A DNA stretch of 64,000 nucleotides from UBA12018 sp051656605 (GTDB taxonomy: Bacteria; Bacteroidota; Bacteroidia; Bacteroidales; CAMTPD01): the NCBI GenBank assembly GCA_051656605.1, contig JBOGCF010000053.1:19345-83344 (forward strand), in the 5' to 3' direction. Positions 33,438 to 41,676 of the stretch are shown here, piece by piece. The notes under the pieces were generated by a model, which was not told the DNA's origin, did not search any database, and saw only the letters and a list, made by a program, of their open reading frames with translations. The position numbers and the translations under genes are program-made. Positions within the stretch are counted from its first letter, which is position 1; the number at the start of each line of letters is the position of its first letter.

Positions 33438-35222
33438 TTAGTCGAAGATGAGGCCAAACTCCTCGCGGAAGCGTGCCAGGGCTGTGTTGTCGGCAACCAT
33501 CAGATTGTACTTTTCAGATGAGGTATAAGCGAGTTGCTTTTCGTTGCCTTCGGTTATTCTGATTTGCATCTTGATGTGCGTATTCTTTAGCTTGGTGCGA
33601 AGGAATGTGAGCAAATCAAGGCTGCCGTTGGTTAGTTCCGACTCTTGTCCCGGATTGTGCACGGCAACTTCAAACGTTTCGTCGTGCAATAAGATCGGTT
33701 TGCAGTTGATTAGGAGATTCTTCAGATAGATTCTATCCTTGTCGAGTGTTTCCTGAAAAGCATCCCATTGCTTTGTCAAGTCATCGGCAGTGAAGGGATT
33801 GCGCATCTCTATCGTAACGGCCTGAGACGTTGTAGTCGTATCCGTTTCCTGCTTCTTTTGTGTCATGTTTTTGATCGACACGCCGGGCACGCCGCGACTG
33901 GGCATTTTATTGTATGCTGGTCGTTGAGGCGGCTCTTGCGAAACAGTGGGAGCGGGCGGATTGATCGTCATCACACGCGATTGCGGTTGTGCCGCCGCCG
34001 CTTGCTGTTGCGGAGCTTGAGGCTGCTGCGTTGGTGCTTGTTGTTGCGGAGCAGCAGGAGCAGCAGGTTGTTGCATCTGTTGTCCGTTTACCGCTTGCAA
34101 GGGTTTTCCTTGTTCGGGAGCAGGAGGTGCAGAAAGCAGTTGGCAGAGTTTGATCAAAGCCAATTCGACCAACAAGCGTTTGTTTTTACTCAAACGGTAG
34201 TTGAGGTCGCAATCGTTTGCTATTTCGATTGCTTTGTATAGGAAAGCCGTATTGCACAAACGTGCCAATACGTTGTATCGTTCTTTGATGGAGTCGATGG
34301 TTTCGAGCAGTACCAGCGTTTGCGGATCTTTTGCAACCAGCAAGTCGCGGAAGTGAGAAGCGAGTCCGGCAATGAGCGACTGCCCGTCGAATCCGCGGTC
34401 TATCACGTCCTTAAACAGCAGAAGCGTGCTAGGTACGTCGCCTTTCAATATGGCATCGGTCAGCTTAAAGTAGCAGTCGTAATCGAGTACGTTGAGGTTG
34501 TCGATCACTGCCTGATAGGTGATATTCCCTTGCGTATAACTAGCTACTTGGTCAAACACAGAAAGCGCGTCGCGCATACCTCCGTCTACCTTTTGAGCAA
34601 TCACGTTGAGTGCTTCCGGCTCGGCATGTATGTTTTCCTGTTGTGCTACATAGACCAAATGGTTTACGATGTCTGTAATCGAGATGCGGGTAAAGTCGTA
34701 ACTTTGGCATCGCGACAAGATGGTAGGAAGAATCTTATGCTTCTCGGTCGTAGCCAAAATAAAGATGGCATGGTGAGGCGGCTCTTCAAGTGTCTTCAGG
34801 AAGGCATTGAAGGCAGCAGCCGAAAGCATGTGTACCTCATCGATGATGTATACTTTGTATTGACCAATCTGCGGCGGAATGCGCACTTGGTCGTTGATGA
34901 TGCGGATGTCGTCTACAGAGTTGTTGGATGCAGCATCCAGCTCGTGAATGTTGTAGGAGCGTTGTTCGTTAAACGCCACGCACGATTCGCACTGGTTGCA
35001 AGCTTCGCCCTCGGGTGTGAGGTTAAGGCAATTGATCGTTTTGGCAAAGATACGGGCGCAGGATGTTTTACCTACACCTCTTGGTCCGCAAAACAAATAA
35101 GCGTGTGCTAGTTTGTGATTGAGGATGGCGTTCTTTAATGTTACGGTAAGTGCCTTTTGGCCCACTACGCTATTGAAGGTCGAGGGTCTGTATTTACGGG
35201 CTGAAACGATATAATTATCCAT
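33438..35222 (-). CDS. dnaX: DNA polymerase III subunit gamma/tau (DnaX)
   Basis: DnaX is the ATPase of the clamp loader and links it to the polymerase cores. The 594-residue protein has the Walker A GPRGVGKTS, a four-Cys zinc module (CLNLTPEGEACNQCESC), the DEVHMLSAAAFNAFLKTLEEPP Walker B/sensor region and domain III to about residue 365. A Gln/Pro/Ala-rich linker (about 375-455) leads to a C-terminal domain. I see no A6G-type frameshift site, so only the full form may be made. ATG 35222 (MDNYIVSARKYRP) is the family start, 8 codons inside the longer frame, 22 bp from a promoter match. Confidence 0.95.
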   Translation of the reverse strand: MDNYIVSARKYRPSTFNSVVGQKALTVTLKNAILNHKLAHAYLFCGPRGVGKTSCARIFAKTINCLNLTPEGEACNQCESCVAFNEQRSYNIHELDAASNNSVDDIRIINDQVRIPPQIGQYKVYIIDEVHMLSAAAFNAFLKTLEEPPHHAIFILATTEKHKILPTILSRCQSYDFTRISITDIVNHLVYVAQQENIHAEPEALNVIAQKVDGGMRDALSVFDQVASYTQGNITYQAVIDNLNVLDYDCYFKLTDAILKGDVPSTLLLFKDVIDRGFDGQSLIAGLASHFRDLLVAKDPQTLVLLETIDSIKERYNVLARLCNTAFLYKAIEIANDCDLNYRLSKNKRLLVELALIKLCQLLSAPPAPEQGKPLQAVNGQQMQQPAAPAAPQQQAPTQQPQAPQQQAAAAQPQSRVMTINPPAPTVSQEPPQRPAYNKMPSRGVPGVSIKNMTQKKQETDTTTTSQAVTIEMRNPFTADDLTKQWDAFQETLDKDRIYLKNLLINCKPILLHDETFEVAVHNPGQESELTNGSLDLLTFLRTKLKNTHIKMQIRITEGNEKQLAYTSSEKYNLMVADNTALARFREEFGLIFD

Positions 35223-35243
35223 GCTTTGCAAATCTGATCTACA

Positions 35244-35251
35244 CAAAGATA
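35244..35251 (-). promoter_or_regulatory. Promoter -7 element for dnaX
   Basis: TATCTTTG on the minus strand, 22 bp from the dnaX ATG; the leader would be about 15 nt, which also argues for ATG 35222 over the longer start. Confidence 0.55.
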
Positions 35252-35353
35252 ATGAAAAGAGGCTATATGATGAAACTCAATTCTAAAAATGAGGTTAATT
35301 AAGTACTCACTGTAAATATTATTGATTATTTTCGTTCTATAAAAGAATCTGCG

Positions 35354-35659
35354 ATGAAAAGAATTAAAGAGTTTTATAACAAGTATATCAGCGGTATAAA
35401 TAAATACTATCTGGTTGTAGGCCTATTTGTGGTGTACACGCTTATTCTCGGAGATAGCAACTTGTATATTCGATACACCTATAATGAGAAGATTCGCAGT
35501 CTCGAGAAGGAGATTGATCATTACAATGCCGAGATTGAGGTGAACAAACAGAAGTTGGAGCATCTGCAAACCGACAAAGAGGGTTTGGAGAAGTTTGCTC
35601 GCGAAGAATACTTGATGAAGTGTCCTGATGAGGATGTTTACATCATTATTGACAAGTAA
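35354..35659 (+). CDS. Septum formation initiator family protein (DivIC/FtsB-like)
   Basis: A 101-residue bitopic membrane protein: one transmembrane helix at about 20-36 (YYLVVGLFVVYTLILGD), then a coiled coil (KIRSLEKEIDHYNAEIEVNKQKLEHLQTDKEGLEKFAREEYLMK) ending in CPDEDVYII. FREEYLMK-like sequence is the conserved end of the FtsB/DivIC family, which bridges FtsL and FtsQ in the divisome. It is followed 22 bp later by a membrane protein gene. Confidence 0.88.
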   Translation: MKRIKEFYNKYISGINKYYLVVGLFVVYTLILGDSNLYIRYTYNEKIRSLEKEIDHYNAEIEVNKQKLEHLQTDKEGLEKFAREEYLMKCPDEDVYIIIDK

Positions 35660-35681
35660 GCTAAAAAACGAATAGATATAA

Positions 35682-36011
35682 ATGAAGGTTAGAAATTGGA
35701 TTTATTATATAGCTTCCATCTTGGTGCTTGGAGGCTCTGTTTTGCATTTTGTGAAATGGGAAGTTGCACCTTATATTTTTGCGGTAGGCGCGGCCGGCGT
35801 AGCGGTGAGTTTCTTAACTACACCACACAAAGGTGATGACTTTAAGCAAAAACGTTTGCACCGAATGAATGTGATTGCTTCTTTGTTTTTGTTGGTTGCA
35901 TCGGGTATGATGTTTAAACGGGGCAACGACTGGATGGTGTTTCTTTTTATTTCGGCGCTATTGCAGATGTTTGCTGCTTTTAGAAGTGGTTCTGCTTCAG
36001 CTCAAAAATAA
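35682..36011 (+). CDS. Small integral membrane protein of unknown function
   Basis: A 109-residue protein with four hydrophobic segments (about 6-22, 28-44, 64-80, 86-100) and short polar links, including TTPHKGDDFKQKRLHRMN between the second and third. I do not recognise a characterised family; similar four-helix proteins follow DivIC-like genes in Bacteroidales. It shares a transcript with the upstream DivIC-like gene and ends before a strong hairpin. Confidence 0.78.
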   Translation: MKVRNWIYYIASILVLGGSVLHFVKWEVAPYIFAVGAAGVAVSFLTTPHKGDDFKQKRLHRMNVIASLFLLVASGMMFKRGNDWMVFLFISALLQMFAAFRSGSASAQK

Positions 36012-36043
36012 CGCATGCGACCATGCTTGGTCGGTATCGATAC

Positions 36044-36082
36044 AAAAAAAGGTTGCTTCTGTAAAAGAGGCAACCTTTTTTG
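36044..36082. terminator. Bidirectional terminator between membrane protein gene and ompH
   Basis: A long A-rich/T-rich stem, aaaaaaaggttgc... with ...gcaacctttttt, 36044-36060 to 36066-36081, between convergent genes. Confidence 0.85.
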
Positions 36083-36102
36083 TGTATCGTTGTATATCCC
36101 GA

Positions 36103-36714
36103 TTACTTTTCTGAAGTAGATGGGTTATAGTTTTTGTTTAAGAATTCAGTCACCTGAGAAGTGATGTCATACTTAGGGTTAGCTAGCAAAATGTTATCAC
36201 CCATTGTGTTGGTGAAGATGACTTGATAACCTTTCGATTTGTTGTAAACTTCAAGAAGATCTACAATGTTCTTGTGAAGTTGTTCGTCGATTTTCTGACG
36301 CTCAGCCATTACTTCCTGAGCAAGTCTTGCGTCCAACTCTTGAAGTTCTTGCTGTTTCTTCATCAAACGAGTTTGCTCTTGCTCTGCACGTTCTCTTGTA
36401 AGAAAAGCGTTGTTCTCTACCTTGCGTTGATACTCTTGCACTTCAGTTTCTAGCTGACGTGCTTTTTGCATTACGCTCGCTCTTGAGTTTTCTTGTTTTC
36501 TCAAGATCGCTTCCGTCATGTCTTTTGCATAATTGTAGTTAAGCAAAAGCGAGTCTACATTTACGTATGCTATTGGCAACAATGCTGAAGACGAGTCAGC
36601 AACAGAGAAAGACGGAGCTGAATCGCTGTTCTTTTTGTCTGAAAATTGCAACACAAATAGTACAATTACAGCAACAGCAAGTACACCACTAATAACGTAG
36701 TTAATGTTTTTCAT
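36103..36714 (-). CDS. OmpH/Skp family periplasmic chaperone
   Basis: A 203-residue protein with an N-terminal signal anchor (NYVISGVLAVAVIVLFVLQF, residues about 4-23), then PIAYVNVDSLLLNY, which is the characteristic first strand of OmpH/Skp, and a long charged helix (about 60-150) forming the tentacle-like coiled coil. The C-terminal GYQVIFTNTMGDNILLANPKYDIT completes the fold. It binds unfolded outer membrane proteins in the periplasm. Only one copy is present and bamA is not adjacent. Confidence 0.9.
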   Translation of the reverse strand: MKNINYVISGVLAVAVIVLFVLQFSDKKNSDSAPSFSVADSSSALLPIAYVNVDSLLLNYNYAKDMTEAILRKQENSRASVMQKARQLETEVQEYQRKVENNAFLTRERAEQEQTRLMKKQQELQELDARLAQEVMAERQKIDEQLHKNIVDLLEVYNKSKGYQVIFTNTMGDNILLANPKYDITSQVTEFLNKNYNPSTSEK

Positions 36715-36758
36715 AAAGTTGAAATTTGTAAAATCACTATATTATTCTATCACACCTT

Positions 36759-36962
36759 TTACTGGATATCTGCTAATTTAGACCTTTTGCGCTCTTGTAG
36801 ATCTTGTGTTTTTATACACGAGATACCCTTTTTACCTAATTCTTTACTTTTGCCAACGTGGGTTTCAGGGAACTTTCCGTTTTTAGTAAAAAAGACGCGA
36901 ATACCAAGCAATAGTACCGCAACAACGACTACAACTAGTGTTAAAAGTAAATTTAAAAGCAT
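36759..36962 (-). CDS. Small single-span membrane protein, conserved in Bacteroidetes
   Basis: A 67-residue protein: one transmembrane helix at residues about 2-22 rich in Val and Leu, then a conserved basic tail GKFPETHVGKSKELGKKGISCIKTQDLQERK. I recognise the tail pattern (GKFP-TH-G-S-LRKKGI-C--TQD) from small uncharacterised Bacteroidetes proteins. A single Cys (residue 49) is conserved in that pattern as I recall it. Promoter match at 36983-36990. Function unknown. Confidence 0.8.
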   Translation of the reverse strand: MLLNLLLTLVVVVVAVLLLGIRVFFTKNGKFPETHVGKSKELGKKGISCIKTQDLQERKRSKLADIQ

Positions 36963-36982
36963 ATTTCGTCCAATTATGAGCG

Positions 36983-36990
36983 CAAATATA
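36983..36990 (-). promoter_or_regulatory. Promoter -7 element for the 67-residue membrane protein gene
   Basis: TATATTTG on the minus strand, 21 bp upstream of the ATG. Confidence 0.5.
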
Positions 36991-37122
36991 AGAGTTTACA
37001 TAAATATTCGATGTGAATTCTTCAAATTATTCTCTTTTTTTTCAACTCAATCATTATTTTTGTCATATCAAGAATTATTAATCACGTAATAACAACAGTT
37101 ATTTACAATAATACTTACGAAT

Positions 37123-38586
37123 ATGACAATAAAAGATCTGCAACCAGCTATCGTTTGGAAATATTTCGACGAGATTACCCAGATACCTCGCCCTTCTAAG
37201 AAAGAAGAGAAGATCATTGCCTACTTGGAAAACTTTGCCAAAGAACGCAATTTGGAGTTTAAGAAAGACAAAGCCGGAAACGTTGTGATTACAAAACCTG
37301 CAACTCCGGGTTACGAAGCACTTCCTACCGTGATTCTTCAATCGCACGTGGATATGGTGTGTGAAAAGAACAACGATACAGATCATGACTTCGACAACGA
37401 TCCTATCCGTACACGTATTGAAAACGGTTGGGTGAAAGCAGAAGGAACAACGCTTGGCGCAGACAACGGTATTGGTGTTGCGGCAGAATTGGCTGTTCTT
37501 GCTTCGGACGATCTAGAGCACGGTAAAATCGAATGTTTGTTTACAGTAGACGAAGAGACTGGTTTGAGCGGTGCTTTCGCACTGGAATCAGGTTTCCTTA
37601 CGGGAGATATTCTATTGAACCTAGACACAGAAGATGAAGGCGAAATCTACATTGGTTGTGCAGGTGGTAAAGATACGCAAGCATTCTTTACGTATCAACC
37701 GGCTATGTCTCCGGAAGGATATTTCTACTTCCGCGTAGATGTAAAAGGCCTTAACGGTGGTCACTCAGGTAGTGAAATCGATAAAGGTTTGGGCAATGCA
37801 AACAAGATCCTTACGCGTTACTTGTACGAACTGAAGAAGAAATTCGATATCGTATTGTGTGAAATAGACGGAGGTAACTTGCGTAACGCGATTGCGCGCG
37901 AAGCTCGTGCCGTAGTGGGTGTTCCTGCTTCTGAAAAGGAAACAGCTCGCATCATGTTGAACCAATTGGCTGCAGATGTAGAAGGCGAACTTAAAGCGGT
38001 AGATCCGAATGTACGTCTTACAATGGAGTCGGTAGAGCGTCCTGCTCATTGCATCGATCGTAAAACTTCTTACAACTTGATCAACTCATTGTATGCTTGT
38101 CCGCACGGTGTTATCGCGATGAGTCATGCAATCCCTGGCTTGGTAGAGACTTCTACAAACTTGGCTTCTGTAAAAATGAAAGCAGACAACACAATCGTTG
38201 TAGGCACAAGTCAGCGTAGCTCTACAGAGTCAAGCAAAGACGACGTTGCAAACATGGTGGCTGCTACATTCCAACTTGCAGGCGCTGAAACTAAACATGG
38301 CGACGGATACCCGGGCTGGAAACCAAATACAGATTCATTGATCTTGAAAGTAGCTCAAGAGTCTTACAAAGATTTGTACCACAAAGATGCTCAGATCAAA
38401 GCGATCCACGCAGGTCTTGAGTGTGGTCTTTTCCTTCAAAAGTATCCACACTTGGATATGGTTTCAATTGGTCCTACTATGAGAGACGTTCACTCTCCGA
38501 ACGAAAGACTAGAAATCGAATCTGTAAAACTATGGTGGGATTTCATGGTTGAATTGTTGAAAAACATTCCTGCAAAACAAGAATAG
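37123..38586 (+). CDS. pepD: Aminoacyl-histidine dipeptidase (PepD, M20 family)
   Basis: A 487-residue cytosolic metallopeptidase that cleaves Xaa-His dipeptides such as carnosine. Metal and catalytic residues fit H75 and D77 in QSHVDMV, D114 in GADNGIG, and E144/E145 in VDEETGLSG; HAGLECG and SIGPTMRDVHSPNER near the C-terminus are also typical of M20C. Length equals that of the family. It is a single-gene unit, followed by a hairpin at 38685-38722. Confidence 0.95.
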   Translation: MTIKDLQPAIVWKYFDEITQIPRPSKKEEKIIAYLENFAKERNLEFKKDKAGNVVITKPATPGYEALPTVILQSHVDMVCEKNNDTDHDFDNDPIRTRIENGWVKAEGTTLGADNGIGVAAELAVLASDDLEHGKIECLFTVDEETGLSGAFALESGFLTGDILLNLDTEDEGEIYIGCAGGKDTQAFFTYQPAMSPEGYFYFRVDVKGLNGGHSGSEIDKGLGNANKILTRYLYELKKKFDIVLCEIDGGNLRNAIAREARAVVGVPASEKETARIMLNQLAADVEGELKAVDPNVRLTMESVERPAHCIDRKTSYNLINSLYACPHGVIAMSHAIPGLVETSTNLASVKMKADNTIVVGTSQRSSTESSKDDVANMVAATFQLAGAETKHGDGYPGWKPNTDSLILKVAQESYKDLYHKDAQIKAIHAGLECGLFLQKYPHLDMVSIGPTMRDVHSPNERLEIESVKLWWDFMVELLKNIPAKQE

Positions 38587-38684
38587 TTTCTAATAAAATA
38601 AGCATGTTGCGGTTCATACAGTTTCGTTGATCCATGTGGATGAATAGATCTTTAATTCAACTCCGCGACATTGTTTAGATATGG

Positions 38685-38722
38685 AAAGAGGGTACTGCTG
38701 CACGAGTGGTATCCTCTTTTTA
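38685..38722 (+). terminator. Terminator downstream of pepD
   Basis: Imperfect stem aaagagggta / gtatcctcttt followed by tttttag; placed 100 bp after pepD. Confidence 0.6.
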
Positions 38723-38763
38723 GTTTAGGGCAGACGTCTGTTGGCCAATAAATCTAGTTGACG

Positions 38764-39822
38764 ATGAAATACACACAACTTCTGAGAATAACCTTACTAC
38801 TCTTCAGCCTCTTGCTTTGCGGCTTGCCTCCGATGTTTGCTCAAGAAAGCAAATCACTTCCTTTTGATGTCATGTTTTACAATGTAGAGAACCTTTTTGA
38901 TTGTCGCGATGATTCGCTGCATGCCGACGAAGAGTTTACCCCGCGAGGTTTGCGCGGATGGAAATACGACCGGTATAAAACCAAACTCAATCAGATTGCA
39001 AAAGTAATTGCTGCTGCCGGAGAATGGGATACGCCGGCATTGATCGGATTGTGCGAGGTTGAGAACAATGCAGTCCTTTCCGACCTCCTTCGAAATACAC
39101 CCTTGCGAAGCGAATTGTACCAATCCATTACGGCCGAGGGGAATGACATGCGGGGAATCAACTGCGCGCTTATTTATCGGCGAGATCTGTTTAAGTACAT
39201 TGCTCATCAGGAGTATGTAGTACGGTTTTCGGTGAAAATGAAGCGGACTACGCGTAACCTGCTGCACGTTTCCGGAGAGTTGCTATCGGGCGATACGCTC
39301 GACGTGTTCGTAGCCCACTTTCCCTCCCGATCTGCAGGACAAAAGCAGACAGAAGTACTTCGGTGCGATGTGGCATCTTTGTTGCGAAGTAAAGTAGATT
39401 CGATTTGTGCCATACGAACCCATCCGCAGTGTATAGTAATGGGAGACTTCAACGACTCCCCTTCCGATAAGTCCATGACCGGCATCCTTCAAGCTCAAAT
39501 ACCGGAGCCTCCATTCTCGCCACAAGTATTGTACAATTTGTTTGCCGTGCAGAATCCCCATCAACACAGCGGAGGAACACATAAGTTTCAAGGAGAATGG
39601 GCACAACTTGATCAAATGATTGTGACGGGAAACCTGCTTCGTGGTGATAATCCTTTGCGGGCAAAGATCCCCAAAGGAGAGGTCCTTTCATTACCGTTTT
39701 TACTTACGCGCGATGACACACATGGCGGGAAAAGACCCTTTCGCACGTATCACGGATACAAATATGAAGGCGGCTTTAGCGATCATTTGCCAATAATTGC
39801 CCGTTTTTCGATATATTTGTAA
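38764..39822 (+). CDS. Secreted endonuclease/exonuclease/phosphatase-family protein
   Basis: A 352-residue exported protein with a signal peptide (LLRITLLLFSLLLCGLPPMFAQ). It carries EEP-superfamily motifs: MFYNVENLFD with the metal-binding Asn/Glu, GLCEVENN, MGDFNDSP and the C-terminal SDHLPI His. In this fold the substrate may be DNA, phospholipid or inositol phosphates, and I cannot choose. ATG 38764 is preferred to a TTG two codons before. Its 3' end abuts the next gene (25 bp). Confidence 0.9.
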   Translation: MKYTQLLRITLLLFSLLLCGLPPMFAQESKSLPFDVMFYNVENLFDCRDDSLHADEEFTPRGLRGWKYDRYKTKLNQIAKVIAAAGEWDTPALIGLCEVENNAVLSDLLRNTPLRSELYQSITAEGNDMRGINCALIYRRDLFKYIAHQEYVVRFSVKMKRTTRNLLHVSGELLSGDTLDVFVAHFPSRSAGQKQTEVLRCDVASLLRSKVDSICAIRTHPQCIVMGDFNDSPSDKSMTGILQAQIPEPPFSPQVLYNLFAVQNPHQHSGGTHKFQGEWAQLDQMIVTGNLLRGDNPLRAKIPKGEVLSLPFLLTRDDTHGGKRPFRTYHGYKYEGGFSDHLPIIARFSIYL

Positions 39823-39847
39823 GAAACGTAATAGAAGAGAACACTAT

Positions 39848-41536
39848 ATGAATTTAAAATATGCTGTTTTTGTACTTGCAATGGTCGCCGGCGTTGCTAA
39901 AGGACAAAAGCAAGACTACCAAATGCCGTTGAACATTCCGGCATTGCTAAGTGGTAATTATGGCGAGTTGAGAGCAAATCATTTTCACTCGGGTATCGAC
40001 TTTAAGACACAAGGGGTAGTGGGCAAACCCGTATTTGCCGTAATGGACGGATACGTATCGCGCGTATCGGTAAGCCCCTGGGGATACGGCCTGGCCATTT
40101 ATCTCACACATCCCAACGGTACTACGTCGGTATACGGACACTTGGATCGTTTCAACAAAACCATCTCAAAGTATGTATCGGATCATCAGTACAAGAACGA
40201 GACATTCTCCGTAGACCTTACCCTGAAACCAAATGAGATCAAGGTGAAAAAGGGCGAAGAGATTGCCCGCGCCGGAAACTCGGGAAGTTCGGGAGGGCCG
40301 CACTTGCACTTCGAGATTCGCAATACCAAAACAGAAGAACCATTAGACCCTTTGGCTTACTTGCCCGCAGTGTTTAAAGACTCAACCAAGCCTAAGTTGA
40401 AGTCGATCGTTGTTTACGCCAAAGAAGACGAAGGTGTGGTAAACGGACTTGCCACACAAAAGGAATTCCCATACGTAATACCGCAAAAGGGAAAAGGCTC
40501 TCCACATATCAAAGGACCCATTAATGCTTGGGGTGAAATTGCTTTCGGCGTAAAGGCCAACGACTACATGGATGGTGTGTCAAATATATTTGGTGTAAAA
40601 AACATCGCACTGGTAGTAGATAAAGATACTGTATTCAAAAGCAGTATCGACCGTTACCGCTTCGACGAAACGCGCTACCTCAATGCTTGGATCGATTACG
40701 ACCTTTGGCGCTCCAACCGCTCTTTCGTAACCAAAAGCTACGTAGAGAACGGAAACAAACTTCGTTTCTTGAAAGCAAAAAGGCAAGGTTGGGTAACGAT
40801 AGACGAAGAGCGTCCGTATGACGTAACCTATGTCTTGTCCGATTACTTTGGCAATACCTCGAAGGTGAAGTTTACCGTGCAGGGAAAGAAACAAGCCATC
40901 CCGAAAGAAGAGCGCACGTATGATAAAATTTTTAAATACAATGCCGATAATAACTTCGGAAATAAGAAGGTAAAACTAGACATTGACAAAGGCAACTTGT
41001 ACGACCATGTTTACTTTACTTACAAAGAAAGGCCCGATACGGCCGGTTATGCATCGGTACATGTTTTGAACGACAAACCCATTCCGTTGCACAAGTCGGG
41101 CACGGTGCGCATAAAGGTAGAAGACGACAAACTCGAGAACAAACGCGCCTATGGCATAGCTTCGGTCGATAAAGGACGTAAGCGCTGGATAGGAGGAACC
41201 TACAAGAATGGTTGGGTAGAGGCTTCGATTCGCGAACTCGGATCATTTACCATCATCGCCGATACGGCAAAACCTTCTATATCGGCCGTAGGGAAAGATA
41301 AATGGGCTGCAAACAAAAAGATTACCCTCAAGATTGGAGATAATCTCAGTGGTGTGCAAGACTACAAATGCAAGATCGACGGGAAGTTTGTTGTTTTTGC
41401 GCTCGACGGAAAAACGGGGTTACTTACTTACAAGATCGAGCCTGCACGCGTAGCTCCGGGCAAACACGTACTAGAGGTATGGCTCGTAGATCAATGCGGC
41501 AACGAGCGAACCTACAAGCAAAACTTTGCTTATTAA
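39848..41536 (+). CDS. M23-family zinc metallopeptidase, exported
   Basis: A 562-residue secreted protein with a signal peptide ending near residue 19. The LytM domain comes first, about residues 36-165: H47 and D51 in HFHSGIDF, H98 in YGHLD and H152/H154 in GPHLHFEIRN complete the zinc site and catalytic His, so it should be an active cell-wall endopeptidase acting on peptidoglycan crosslinks. The remaining 390 residues are beta-rich without a named domain. ATG 39848 is used because the longer frame would overlap the upstream gene and place residues before the signal peptide. It likely shares a transcript with the upstream phosphatase-fold gene. Confidence 0.92.
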   Translation: MNLKYAVFVLAMVAGVAKGQKQDYQMPLNIPALLSGNYGELRANHFHSGIDFKTQGVVGKPVFAVMDGYVSRVSVSPWGYGLAIYLTHPNGTTSVYGHLDRFNKTISKYVSDHQYKNETFSVDLTLKPNEIKVKKGEEIARAGNSGSSGGPHLHFEIRNTKTEEPLDPLAYLPAVFKDSTKPKLKSIVVYAKEDEGVVNGLATQKEFPYVIPQKGKGSPHIKGPINAWGEIAFGVKANDYMDGVSNIFGVKNIALVVDKDTVFKSSIDRYRFDETRYLNAWIDYDLWRSNRSFVTKSYVENGNKLRFLKAKRQGWVTIDEERPYDVTYVLSDYFGNTSKVKFTVQGKKQAIPKEERTYDKIFKYNADNNFGNKKVKLDIDKGNLYDHVYFTYKERPDTAGYASVHVLNDKPIPLHKSGTVRIKVEDDKLENKRAYGIASVDKGRKRWIGGTYKNGWVEASIRELGSFTIIADTAKPSISAVGKDKWAANKKITLKIGDNLSGVQDYKCKIDGKFVVFALDGKTGLLTYKIEPARVAPGKHVLEVWLVDQCGNERTYKQNFAY

Positions 41537-41676
41537 CTTTCGTTTAGCCATCTATTATGCTTCGGTTTTGTTACTTAATATAAAGATTCGAAGCAGAATG
41601 TATATTTGTTTGTTGTACGATGATAATTAGTTCTTATCTTTGTTACGCTATATTTTTAAAGCAAAATTCATTAAAT

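Noticed and set aside
34320..35111. 263-codon plus-strand frame inside dnaX
   Set aside because: Antisense to the conserved ATPase domain of dnaX; no similarity and no separate expression signals.
33438..35222. Programmed frameshift in dnaX giving a short gamma form
   Set aside because: I found no A-rich slippery heptamer followed by a stem in the expected region of the linker.
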